Part shown: piece after piece, positions 51,247 to 63,083 of the stretch
Layout: every line of letters starts with the position of its first letter
Position numbering within the stretch: the first letter of the stretch is position 1
Made by a program: the position numbers and the translations under genes
NCBI GenBank assembly: GCA_034687125.1
Contig: JAQGBZ010000041.1
Location: 1 to 64,000 of the forward strand
DNA: 64,000 bases
Origin: Neelides folsomi
Lineage: Eukaryota; Arthropoda; Collembola; Neelipleona; Neelidae
Direction of reading: 5' to 3'
Notes under the pieces: model-generated
What the model was told of the DNA's origin: nothing
What the model saw: only the letters and a program-made list of their open reading frames with translations
Database searches by the model: none

Positions 51247-51702
51247 CTAGTCCATCCATGACTGCTCAACGCACGCTTTGACTCTCTTCTCGTACTCCCT
51301 TCGATTCTCTTTGTACAGTTGCGCGGCCATGGAGTTCGCAGGTGAGTTTGGGTTCGGGTCGCTGAGCAATGACTGGATAGAGGTGAGGATGGCGGAGACA
51401 TCGTACGTTGGGCTCCACCGATTTTGCAGGATGTCGAGACAAATGGCTCCGTCGGCGTACACATTCGGATGAAACATCTTTGACATAAAGCGAACAGTCG
51501 GGGGCTTGTTGGGATATTCTTCGGTAAACTCGATGGACAACTTGAACGTCCCGTCTTCGAACGGAGTGTCATGTGGACCAAATATGATTGCGTTCCATAG
51601 CATAATATTGTTGTCAGTGGGAGCTCCGCTGACTCCGGCTGGAGGATCTTCTTGGAGCTTTTTGAAATCTCTCATCAATCGTCGTCTCGCTGGGGTGGAC
51701 AT
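51247..51702 (-). CDS. Ubc6: Ubiquitin-conjugating enzyme E2, RAD6/UBE2A type
   Basis: A single uninterrupted frame of 151 residues, the usual family length (152 in human UBE2A). The start [20 protein letters not shown] is diagnostic. The HPN motif lies at 78-80 and the catalytic Cys88 in [20 protein letters not shown]6 enzymes carry ubiquitin for E3 partners, including RAD18 and BRE1 (nuclear) and the UBR family (N-degron and related substrates). The coding part has no intron, but TTTCAG at 51781-51786 (- strand) suggests a spliced 5' leader. Its first exon may end at 52618 before GTGAGG, in a GC-richer block. Confidence 0.96.
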   Translation of the reverse strand: MSTPARRRLMRDFKKLQEDPPAGVSGAPTDNNIMLWNAIIFGPHDTPFEDGTFKLSIEFTEEYPNKPPTVRFMSKMFHPNVYADGAICLDILQNRWSPTYDVSAILTSIQSLLSDPNPNSPANSMAAQLYKENRREYEKRVKACVEQSWMD

Positions 51703-53289
51703 TTTACTGCTTTTTGATTATTCGGGTGTCCTGGTTGTGAGTATCGCAGCCAAATCAATCACGGTCAATGATTAAAGTCTGAAATAAAACAAACAAATCA
51801 TTTATTAATTTTAAGGCTACTTGGTTATGAAAGAAAATCCGAAATTACATCAAGATTGAGCATCTGCTAATGTTTAAAAATACTCCCAACCCTGACCCAA
51901 ATAATTATAGGTTCGATATTGTAATTTTGTAAACATATTGAATTCTTTCTTTTGAGTTTTATCTCCATTATGATAGCATTTAGATTAATGAACCAATATA
52001 GGTTTGAATAATATGTTAATGAATTCATAATATTATAAAACTGCTAAACGAATAAATTGAAAAATGTCATATATTTACCTTTCTTAAATAAAAATATTAA
52101 ACAAATTGATATTAAATAATATTTGGACTTGGATCCGTTGTTATTTGTCAATCATAAATAAAACGAGTTATTTTCTGATCATTATTCACAAAACGATTTC
52201 CCAAACGAACAAATCGTTAACATTGTAAAGTTAACTGTGAAATTCCCAACGCCCAAAAATCCGTAAACTTTATATTAAAAATTCAACCATCAGACAGAAC
52301 ATTGTTTAACCATGAACGCATTAATAAATTCATAGAATGAGTTTATTCAAATATCGATAAATAACTGATATATATTTGCATCACTTTAATACGTACAATG
52401 AATCACTGAATTAACAAAGAGATCAATCGAACAAGAGACGAAAGGAGTGGCTTTGGAAAACCAGGAAATTTATAATTACGCCCAACTTCGAAATTCGCAA
52501 TGTGGGTCCGAAATATTTATATTTTTGATCAAAACAACTATTTAAAATTCTGAAATCCCCATTTAAACAAAGGCAAGTGGTAACTGAGGTTTGTCCGTAA
52601 CTTAACTGTTTCCTCACCTTTTCACCTTGATGTGTTTGGGGAAGGAGGCCGTATCGATCCTGGTCGTAGTGGGTTCGATGGAGCCTTGGGAAGGACTTGC
52701 CACTCTCCTGTCTCTCTCTCCGAGGTCAAAGGCACCCTAGGTCAGGTCGAGGTGCAAGGAGTCCAATCCAACCACTAGTTATCCTCCGAGTGACGGCGAG
52801 AGAGACGGAGCAATGTGATGATTCATATAACTTTACAATTAGATGCATAAATAGCACGAATAACGTAACAAGGTTCTGACGTCACTCTCGTCCTCCAGAC
52901 GCAAAAGGAGTCTTCAGGTGGCGCAGAGGTCTTTGTTGCTTCCAATGCCCCAACACCCAGCAACCTTATGGAAGTTGATGCGGACAATCTGAAACTTTTA
53001 AGAGTTAAATACCAAGGACATTAAACCCACGCAGGAGATCTCAGCATGTAAATATTATTAGATTTTGATGGGTTTATAACCATCTTGGTTAAATCATCCA
53101 ATACGCGTTTAAAGAAAATGGACATATGCCTGCAAGAAGGTCTATTTTTATGTGTCGGTGTCGTTGAGAGAATTTGAAGGTTTGGACTTGGTTTAAACTA
53201 ACTAGACAATTATTGAACATTTAAAGTTAAAGTAATGAAGGAATTTGGGGAATGTTAAGAGCAAGTTGATTGATGCAGCACAGTTTAAT
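51703..53289. other. RAD6 leader region and upstream intergenic DNA
   Basis: A leader exon (51703-51780), a 5' UTR intron (51781-52617) and a GC-richer first exon and promoter block (about 52618-52960) can be proposed from splice signals on the - strand. To the right I see only AT-rich DNA up to the 3' end of the MTRFR-like gene. Confidence 0.35.
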
Positions 53290-53295
53290 TTTATT
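53290..53295 (-). terminator. Candidate poly(A) signal of the MTRFR-like gene
   Basis: AATAAA on the - strand, 184 bases past the stop codon. It could serve both small mitochondrial genes if they share a transcript. Confidence 0.4.
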
Positions 53296-53478
53296 GTGAC
53301 TGAATGTCTCTATTTTTTACAATTTTTGTATTTTTAGAATCATTACATTTTTTTGTATTTTTATGATGATTACATTTAAGTTGATTTAACATCCTTAGAG
53401 AAATACAACGTTCAATATTTTTTACATAAACATCCTGATTTATAAGTTTAGAATTATCTTTAATGAAGTTCAGTTCAG

Positions 53479-54113
53479 CTACTCAGGGGTTGTTTCAGTC
53501 GGTGGGGATGAAATCAGCTTCTTGTAATTTTCTTTCATTTCTGATAACTTCTTATTTTTAAGTTCTCTGCTTTGGCTGAGTTTTTGAAGTATTCTCTCTT
53601 CTTGGGCTTTGACGCTCATATCGCCATTGTATTTCTCGTCGAGCCTTTGAATTAAAATTGTCCGAGCCAGTTTACGGTTTTCGGATAGGAGCCGGGATAA
53701 ATGACATTTCACCACAATGCCTAAAATAATAAAAAATAACATTGAATTAGCAAAGCTGTGGAAGATTTTATAATTTCAATTCAATTTTAAACGATTAGCT
53801 TATTTTAATAAATGGTACCAGAAGGAATATGCTTGATGACGATGCAATTAGAATTTGTATTAACATTTGACCCTCCAGGGCCATTTCCTCTAATTGACTT
53901 TTCTTCAATATCTTTCTCATTGATGACCGGGACTCTTGATCTGTCAATTGTGTGTTTCTCTCGAATAAACATGAGAAACGGTTGCTCGATTGTCGCAGAA
54001 AGCAGAGCAATTTTATTCAGGAGATGTGGATTTGTTGATTGTGTATTTAAAGTTGAAAGGGGTGGAGCGATTGCAAAGGGTCTTTTAAAAACGTAGAGGT
54101 TGTTGAGGATCAT
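53479..54113 (-). CDS. Mitochondrial ribosome-rescue release factor, MTRFR/C12orf65 type, with GGS motif
   Basis: Two exons on the - strand, 54113-53819 and 53720-53479, give 178 residues, near the human length of 166. The basic start [20 protein letters not shown] suits a mitochondrial leader. The core reads [20 protein letters not shown], then [10 protein letters not shown] joined across the intron to [20 protein letters not shown], then a Lys-rich helical tail. All of this is typical of MTRFR. In release factors of this fold the loop is GGQ, and its Gln positions water for peptide release. Here residues 80-82 are Gly-Gly-Ser (codon TCA). MTRFR acts on stalled, split mitochondrial large subunits. 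The start lies 55 bases past the stop of the upstream LYR gene on the same strand. Confidence 0.85.
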
Positions 54114-54168
54114 TATAAATAATTGAAATATATCTAAATTGAGTTTCTTTTAACAAATATTGATCAAT

Positions 54169-54509
54169 TTAGATAAGTCTTCGTTGATTCAGGATTTGAA
54201 GTCCTTTCTGAAATTATAAAATATTTAGTAAACAAATGCTTTTGGAATTTAAAAAATGTACGTTTATAAGTTATAAGATGGAAATGACGACATTGACACT
54301 CATTGTCACCATAATATGGAAATTACCTGGTATTGGAAAGAGATATCATTGTAGTCCTTTAATTCACGATGCTTTGAAAATTCCTTTCGAACTCGATTCA
54401 AATAGTATTCTTTATCTGTGTATTTTAAACTGTTGGAATATCTGAGGAGCTTCTTATACAATGAAAGAATGAGTGTCTGATCTGGCTTCAAAATATTAAC
54501 AGCATTCAT
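54169..54509 (-). CDS. MIEF1-MP-like LYR-motif microprotein
   Basis: Two exons on the - strand, 54509-54327 and 54207-54169, give 73 residues (the human MIEF1 upstream-ORF protein has 70). The sequence has LILSLYKKLLRYSNSLKYTD, then YLNRVRKEFSKHRELKD, and after the intron KGLQILNQRRLI. These align with the human microprotein throughout. The LYR motif reads LYK at 17-19. The human protein binds mitochondrial acyl carrier protein and MALSU1 on the mitochondrial large ribosomal subunit. In vertebrates it is encoded in the leader of MIEF1 mRNA. Here no MIEF1 follows; the next gene is the MTRFR-like factor. An in-frame upstream extension to 54533 would need a TTG start, so the ATG at 54509 is chosen. 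TTATTAG just upstream suggests a spliced leader. Confidence 0.82.
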
Positions 54510-54533
54510 AGTTCCTTGGCTTGTAGACACCAA

Positions 54534-57500
54534 CTAATAAAAGAATTAAAGTAATTAACTTTCAAACTTATAGAATTAATTCATCATGATAAAGTCGTGC
54601 TAATTTTAATAGATTTTTTTCAATAATTACTAAAATAATTAAATTAATATTTTTCTTGATAAGATAGGCAATTAATTGAAAATAATTGAATAAGTTCATC
54701 AAATCAAATTATCCTAATCAATATCAAATCCCATCTTACTTTCTTGTAGACAAATCGAAGCCTTAATTGTTGGATTAACTTTCCGATTTAAAAGAGCAGA
54801 CTTAAGTCTCTTTAATAAAGGAATGACAATTAAGGGAAACTCCAATCAGCATAGCTGTGATATCCACATTCCACCTTATGCACAATGGAGTGTTGGGCTA
54901 AAATCTCAAGAATTTAGACCCGCTATGCTTTCTCATTCACACCGGTGTGGAAGATAGTGACAAGGATTAGACATGTTACACGTAGTCAGTGCAAATTGTA
55001 ATGTATAGTAAAAAGCACAGATGAAATAGAGATGAAGTATAGAAGAGTTGAAGATCCTGAGACGTGGAAAAGAATTGTTTTGGTGATGGTTGGAGTTGTT
55101 GGGAGCAGCAGCTGAGGGGATTCCTATATTGATTCTCCCTCTCATCCAACAGGCGGAAGATACAGGCAGGTTGGGCTGGCGAAGACCTCCACGAGCTTTG
55201 TACTCTTCTTGGGTCATCCGGCGGTGAAGGAACTGGCTCTCATCACCAGGTCAATCGGCTCACACCCTCCTTTGTCATTGGACTGACACACTCAATTGAT
55301 ACAATCCGGACGTCCGCTGGGAGAAAACAGAAAAAACAAAGCTCTGGCTCAAAAATTGACATTCTAGTTTTAGTTTATTGGAAAGAATATCGGATACTTT
55401 TGTTTTGGACTTGTTCAAATTGTAAACTTTTGAAGATTCTTTAGAAACATTCAAATAATACTCTTCACAAGAAATTACAAATTGAAACGGAAAGGGTCAA
55501 CTACAAACTACAAAGCATCAACAAGTAAATTACTGGTGAGTAACTTTTACATTATTATTATGGTTTATGGTTAAGATAACTGAAAGATAAACGTCAAGTT
55601 TTTATTTATCTTGCAATCAAGAAACGGGGAAGATCCTGAAGATCATAATTTTGCATATAACGATTCGTATAATAAACATTTGGGAGATTAATGATTTAAG
55701 AACGAATACTAAAATTTTCTCATTTAATAATATGTGGATGACTAAATGTATTAATGGTGGTTCATTATTTAATTGATAATGTAAAATACCATAAAAAAGC
55801 CCAACTTTGTTTTTATAATGTTTTCATTATATTAGCCAAAAAATAAGTTTTATAGAGCGACACTAAAATAACCGAATTGGATAGAGGGATTCGTAAACAA
55901 CACTCAAATACAAATTATTCCTTCACGCACATCCAATTGCAGATCATTTAATATGAAAGTACTCTTATTGAATGAGTCATTAACTTTACTTGTTAAAGTT
56001 TCATGATCACGTTAAATGTTATGTTTAACTGTGATTCATTCATCACAATTTATCACAAACAGACTGATATTTAGATAGTCAAATCTAAATGGTCAAACAT
56101 TTTATTTCAATTAAGAACCACAAGTCCTTGTTTCATGAATCAATGGACATGGTTTGTTTCAATTTATTAAACAAAATTAAATATGGAAAGAGATGATGTC
56201 TGTTATTTAGTGTTAGTGCCCTATAATTCATTTAGCCACCAGAATCAATTTGGACCAATTTAAATTGATGGCAATTGTAAACAATTTTTTCTCCTTATTT
56301 GTGGAGCATAGAGCATAGTTCACCATATTATTTACAATCAGTAGTCTAATGTATACATGCATACAGTACAATTGTAGTTAAATTGTACAGATATATCTAT
56401 ACTATTTATCTTTTAGTCCAAGCACCTAAAACATCATTTATTTACACCTATGCATGTAATTTACTCTCTATGCATTCTATTTTTACAAACTCGCGTCCCA
56501 TTTAATTAATGAATGCATTCACATGAGGTGTAGACTCGAAATAAACATAGTAGTGATTTCCCTGTTTTCAACAAAAGATTATTGAACTGGGAGAGTTTTG
56601 CGTGAGCTGCGAGCCACAATACAGATTGGATCTTGGTCGTCGACATTTGACTTCGATTCGGTTTTCCTAGCATCGGCGTGGTGGGGGGATTTCTCCTTTG
56701 CCCTCCTGTCGCATCCTCCTGTGAAAGACTTTTGCTTCCTCAACCATCTGTTTTTAACGGCAGGGCGTTGTACCTCCTTCTCACTCAGGAAATGGGTCAT
56801 TTGGTTGGGAGTGAACTCCATACATATCATATCCGACTCCGGTAGACACCCAAACACATTTGCATTTTGCATCACTATCCATATAAATAAATATCCTCTC
56901 TGTTTATGTATGGATTGGGAGTTTGAATCTGTTTGAAGAAAAATATTGTAGAATTTAATGAACCCATGCTGGGGGCTAACGTTCATTCCCGGCTGTTTCG
57001 CATGTGGAGAAATAATTTGTTCATAGCTCTTTGCAAACCATTCAACTCTTCAGATTCTAAATATCATATGTGGAATATTTATCTCCGTGAAAGGTTGCTA
57101 TAAATAAATTTGCATTTACAACTGGGCGTTTACTTTTATGTAAAATAGATTATTTTCATTCAATCATTTACAAATCCTGACTTACTGCGCTCAGGATTCA
57201 TAAACATGGAAGGGGCAAAAGTTTCTCTTAAAATGTCAGTTGTATCTTTATGTTATTATAAGAAGATAAACAAATGAAAGTTCTTCGCTCTTAAAGCCTC
57301 ATTTGGCATTTTAGGAAATAGACCTTACAACTTTTTTAACTTACCACCTACTTACTTTTAGAACAATTTATTCAAAATTACTGTTTGTTGAACTCAAGTT
57401 TTTTGTATAAGAAAATCACAGACGATTTTCATAGTTGCAAAATAAGTAAAGATAAGCATTCCCAGACTCAATCATCAGGAATGTAGAAAACTTAAATGTT

Positions 57501-60500
57501 GAACCCAGTTTTCCCATTTCTAAATAAGTTTTCTAACAATAAGTTTTTAAGTCTCATAGATCTATGCGATGTGGAAATTATGCATACAATACACTTAGAC
57601 TCATTGTTATTGTTACATTCACCCTGCAAATCCTCAAAATTGTCACACCCAAACATCCTTTTTTATTAAACTTGTTTTACAACGCCCGCTTCTTAATCTT
57701 GACCATTTTAGTTTTCTGGCTTCTGCTAAAATTTGGCTTTTTTGCATATTTAAATATAAGGATTAGGATTCTTTACTGGTTCTTACGATTAGTTAGCCTC
57801 AGTATAAAAAATTGAGTGAAGCGGAAAGCGGATATAACGATATACATGTAAGGAATAATAAATATATAATGGAAATAAACTTGAAAATAATGTAAAATGA
57901 ACAAAGACCAATTAATCTTATAATTTACTAAATAATTTTTCCTTTTGTGAATTTAAGCTTTTAAATTATTAATAGATTCATTATTCATTAAATTAAGATA
58001 TTAAGTTTTTCATTCATAAAACCTGACAGATACAATTTACTTATAAAATGAATATTAAACAAGTTCATTGTTCAATGTGTTAATTGCCTTGCAAAAACTG
58101 AAGGGATTTCGAGACTCATCGCGTATTTTCCAGCCAGTGGGAGCTTTTGCGAATCATGTCAGTGCGATCTAAATTATTCAGATCTTTTAGGCTTGGCTCA
58201 CTATCCAAATCTCATCTATACAAATCCTCATTTTCTCCAAATGGAGAAACGAGTGGCTTGACACTTTAAAAATTATTCAGCCAGATGTTTCCCGTGACAG
58301 TTGAAGTGAGGATGGATGGAAAGTAAAATGAGTGTGATGTAAGGAGGATTTTCTGAATTTCGTATCGAGGATGAATAATCAGGCAAGCATGGACGAGGTC
58401 CTTCTTCTTCTTTATGCATATCGCACACCTGTGTATCCTCAATTCTCATCATCGTCCTACGTGGCTCGATGCCCGTGTAAGGACCATCTCTTCGCCTACG
58501 ACCACTCGAGCCGTGCAAGGGGCTTTGAAGCAATTCCTCTTCCTCCCAAAGCCAAGACTAAGGCCATTGCTTCTCCCCTCCATCGTTGGCCAACCACCCG
58601 CCTGGCTTAGTCCGCGATGTTCACAATGCCAATCTCCATTAATAGACTCCTCAAATTACCCACTTCCTCCATTCGTAATAGGAGAATCATTACGGCCGAC
58701 GTGTGGGAGGATCTGGAGGAAATGCGAGACGGATTTCGATTCCTCCGCACACATCAAAAGACTCTTCGTGTGATCTTCGCTGATTAACTGCTAATTTCCT
58801 CCACCTTTGCATCCCAACCACGGCCTATAATAATTTATTAAATCATCCATGGTCAATATTAGATTAAGGTTGTTTGGTCTATTAATCTCACCGCGACGTC
58901 CAATCTCCCAATTCAGACACACCTGTTTCCTCATCAATACTTTCCTAAAGACATGTTGCACATTTATTTGGTGGAGCGTTTCGGGGCCACGGTTTAAATT
59001 CTTTCCTGACTTCCCCCGGATGAGTATTTATAAATAATGGGTCCAGGTTTAGAGCCAAGAAAAATATATAATAATATGTATATATTTATCCTACATTTCC
59101 TTCTTTAATATTAATGAGAATATTTTGAACTACTCACTTGTCTAACTTGTCTGTCTACCATGTAACAATTGCCATTAGGTTAATAAACATTTCATATTTT
59201 CACCCTTTTTGTGGCAAGGGTTCCTTATAAAGAAACGCTTTAAATTAATACCTAATTTATAAATAATAATAACCATCATGAAGCTATCCCTTAGAACAAT
59301 TCGCAGTTTACTTTAAATAAAAGATTTATGAAAGCTTACAAGTTCATTAAATTCCAAGTTTTCTATGACCCAGAATGCAATTAAGGATTCGTGGGATTGC
59401 AACGACTATTGTTTATCAAACTCTCAATGCAAACTCTGCTATTTGGTTCGATATGATTTAATTTCATTCATCGTTCAATAAAATAACAAACCCATATGTG
59501 AGCATTGTTATTGTGTACACAAAGTACAGATGAGGAAAATGATTTACCTTTCTCTCGTTAGCACATTCTGACACATTTACCCGAAAATTGAGAACTTGAC
59601 CAGGAGCATTAAATACAATGCATTGAATTGAGCAAATACAAATACTATACATAACAAGTACATGAGATTTGACTCGTACTCAATAAAACGTCCATGTTGG
59701 TTTGGAAGGCATTAAACGAGACTTCGCGTGTAACTGTTGTTTTTGTTCCATATTCCTTGTATTGAGAGTGTAGAGGCAAAGTGTTCAAACAAAAGGTGCT
59801 ATTGAATTTCCATATCTCCATATTTTGGTACAAGGATCGGCAGTGGCATACTTGGCCTAAATAAGATTTCCTTTCATGAAGTGGTGATTCCCGTCTTTCT
59901 GTCTCACCAACTCTGCCTCACTTTATTTGAAAAGTTAACTGATGAAAAGAGAGGTCACGAGAGGAGAACTTGACTCCTTTGTTGTATTATCTTACAGGAC
60001 ATTTTAGTCGACGCTTTCGCTATTAGGAAGCCTCTTTATTTTTTGACACATTGAGTAATTGGTTGGTTAAATAAGGAAATAAATGCTCAGAGCTGGGTAA
60101 ATATCAGGGTCTCTTTTCCCATTCCGCCATTCCTCCTCACACGTGGTAAACTCTTAAAAAGAAGCCATGAAGAGGGCTTAGGAAAATAAAGGAGAATTAC
60201 TATTAAAGTACAGAAACTATTAAACACCAACTATAGTGAACAAGTTTGGTGGTAATTGTGGTCAGCAAAGGAATGGCCATTTCATTAATTATAATCTAAT
60301 AGTGAAATGTAATCCTACTTGGTAAACAACCATTTGTTAATTGAGGGACTGAGAATGTTTACATGTGGATATCATTTATACGAAACCTCTAATAATCAAT
60401 TAACGATTTTTTGATTATTGTTGACATATATTGATCATGTTATTATTTGCACATATTACTTGTTAATTGTGTATGATTATTTTGAATTTTGAATTGATAA

Positions 60501-62702
60501 GAGTAGGCGTAGGGAAGTATTTATTTATTGTTGAAAACATTCTAATCATGCGGTGATTTCAAGTTTAACATTTTTGACTCTCTTGGTTGGTGGTTGGTGG
60601 TTGGAGGAGATTAATGATTTCTTGATGTTTCCTCACATCCTTTGGATATAAGTTGAATTCTAAAATTCTGTTTAAAGTTCAGACCTTCCGACGAACCGAC
60701 AGAAGTTCAATGAAGGGTTGAATACAATTTGAGCTATTAGAAGGAGGAAGTTTTGGTTAGATTCGAGTAAAAACATAAGGCCGCTGATAATCCATTATGC
60801 ATTTATAATTCCAATTCACTGCATTTTAAAGCTGGCTGTTCGTTAGAAAAAACGAAGAAATCCACCATTTATGTAAGCACTACTTTTGTTCTGCATTATC
60901 TTTGAACGTGATATTGCACTTGCTACTACTTTTCCATATGAGTCGACTTGATCTTGAATTGTTGAATAATTTAAAGAATTTTTGCATATCAATTAAGATA
61001 AAACTAGTTAAATTTAAATTAAAATACATTACAATTAGTAAGATAGTTTAATTAACAAAGTGGATTTTTTTTGGTAAATACTTTAATTTAAATGTTATGT
61101 AAGGAAAAGACATTGGATAATGATATGAAGAATAATACATACAATATTATGTATTTAACTTTAGTAAATAGAGTTTACTCTTTACTATAATAATCATTAT
61201 GATAGTAAAGTTATTTGCTAGATATCAAAGCTATTTACAAACTAATTTGCTCTTGAAATTTATTTTTGAGATATTGAAGGGTCTCAAGAAATAGAAAGGA
61301 CGAACGGAGATAAGTGTTAAGAGAATTCTCATGTTATTCTGAAAGGGAAACAAAGAATAAAGGTTGATGAAAGTTTGATATGAGCATAACAAGTGCAACA
61401 ATAAGATGTTCAATTTAGCACGACCATTCTTAATTGTCTATCCTTACAAAATCTATGGGTTATTTGACGAAAAGGTCATTGCGTGGGATTTGTAATTGTA
61501 ATGCCATTATTAAATACCCACATCTTATTGGGGATTAAGTTGGATGCATAATACTTATCATGTTCTTTGAACGATTATAAATTGCCATTTAAAATGTAGG
61601 CAATCCATCAATTACGCTTTTAATAATAGGAAATTGATCAAAGATTCGCTTCCTGTTATTGAGAATGTAAATATTCTTCTAATTTAGGACTGGCTTCAAC
61701 TGAAGGGACTGTAATTTGTTGTGTATTGGAATGTTATTTAATAAGGTATAATCTATTTTTTAATTTGTGAAAACTAAATTTTTAATTCATTACCTATAAT
61801 TATTCTAATTATTATTGAATTTTATAAAAGCAAGGTTTTAGCATGCGGGATTTTCATTGATTACAGATTAAGGGTAAATCATACATAAATTCCATTTGTT
61901 AATGGTGTCAAATCCTTTATTTCGATTTCAACGCTCTTAATAATCCCTAGCTGACCGCAATGTGCTCAGAAATCGATTTCCCTAATATTAGGTTTCATAA
62001 TTATTTATTCACAGCGAGTGCATTTAAATATGTAGATCTTGTCCTTTAATTCATTTTAATGGTTATTATATTTTATACTTTTCATATACGGACAACTTTA
62101 TTTATATTATGTGCTGTATTTACATAATAATTTCCTATATTTGTAATTATAATTTATTTATAAAACAAATGGATATTATAGAAAATGCTTATTTATTATT
62201 CCCATTCTTTTTTATATTTAATAAGTAAAATGCCCAATTTAAAGGTTCGTTAATTCGAATTCAAATTATTTTCTTAATTTAGCAACATGTCAGACTGTTC
62301 TTAATTACTTTTACAACGAAATAAAGAGAAATAAAATGGAAACGAGCCGCTCCTCTTTTCATGTTAATGTTTATTAAATGAGAGTCAATTGTATTTCCCC
62401 TTTTGTCCCTCTTCTTTGCCGAGACGGATGGGAAAAGAGTCGCCAATTTAAATTTACTGTCGTTTTTTTCTTTCTCCATGCCGAGTCTTTTTCCTAATGA
62501 AGGAGTTTTTAGCGGTAAGTAAATTGCATGCGTTGAAGTGGACATAAAGATGTTGAATTGATTCACGATCGCTCCAAATTTGGCCAAGTCGCGTCTGAAA
62601 GAGCTGAGGACTCACAGCGACCACTTCGTTCTTCCTTCTTATATGCATCTCACAAACTGACGATTGTTCATGTAAATAGGCGAATTTCATTATGTATTAT
62701 TC
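54534..62702. other. Long non-coding stretch with scattered GC-richer islands
   Basis: I find no exon that matches a known family. Islands of richer composition occur at about 54880-55330 (possibly the promoter of the LYR gene), 56580-56820 and 58090-58790. The open frame at 56579-56986 on the - strand is unsupported. A GGTTGGT run lies near 60590-60606. Confidence 0.4.
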
Positions 62703-63083
62703 GTGAGGATTTCTTTGCCAAGGCCTCCACTGACGCGATGGTTGAATGAACAAAAACTATTCGAGCATATAGCAAACGATAATATTGAAGAGATTCCTTC
62801 AGCTCTGGTTGAAGAATTGGAGAGTTATTTGGTCGTAGAGAACCAGAGGCCTTTGTCTCTTTGGCGTCATTGTGAACCTTTTTCTACTTTGAGTGTTTTG
62901 TCCCTTCCTGGTGCTTTTGTTTTTCCCTCCTCACCGCTGAGCGTGGCAGAGAAGGCGGTGGACCAAACATTCCCAAACCCACCAAGATCTCTCTCCAGGC
63001 TCAACGTGAAGCTTGAAGCTAATTTTATCTCTTTCACAAGGATCTTCACGAACATATGTAACTCTTCCCTCCACGCCAAATAG
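62703..63083 (+). pseudogene. Possible relic of an hAT transposase dimerisation domain
   Basis: The frame encodes 126 residues. Residues 38-111 (62814-63036) show the order of landmarks of the hAT C-terminal dimerisation domain: ELESYL, then PLSLW, then LSVLSLPGAFVFPSS (compare the usual P-A-T-S), AEK near the usual SER, and RLNVKLEANFISF near the usual RLSPE..LLFL. The rest of a transposase, terminal repeats and target-site duplications were not found. The match is weak and could be chance. Confidence 0.33.

Noticed and set aside
52661-52700. tRNA-like B box (GGGTTCGATGG)
   Set aside because: No matching A box or cloverleaf could be folded around it.
53812-54096. + strand frame over the MTRFR-like gene
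   Set aside because: It is antisense to a convincing family member and is itself unrecognised.
56579-56986. 135-residue frame on the - strand
   Set aside because: No known family, no splice context and no start context. It overlaps a + strand frame of similar length, so neither is convincing.
58273-58773. Overlapping frames on both strands in a GC-richer island
   Set aside because: Three frames are open at once, as expected for GC-richer DNA with few stop codons. No motif was recognised.
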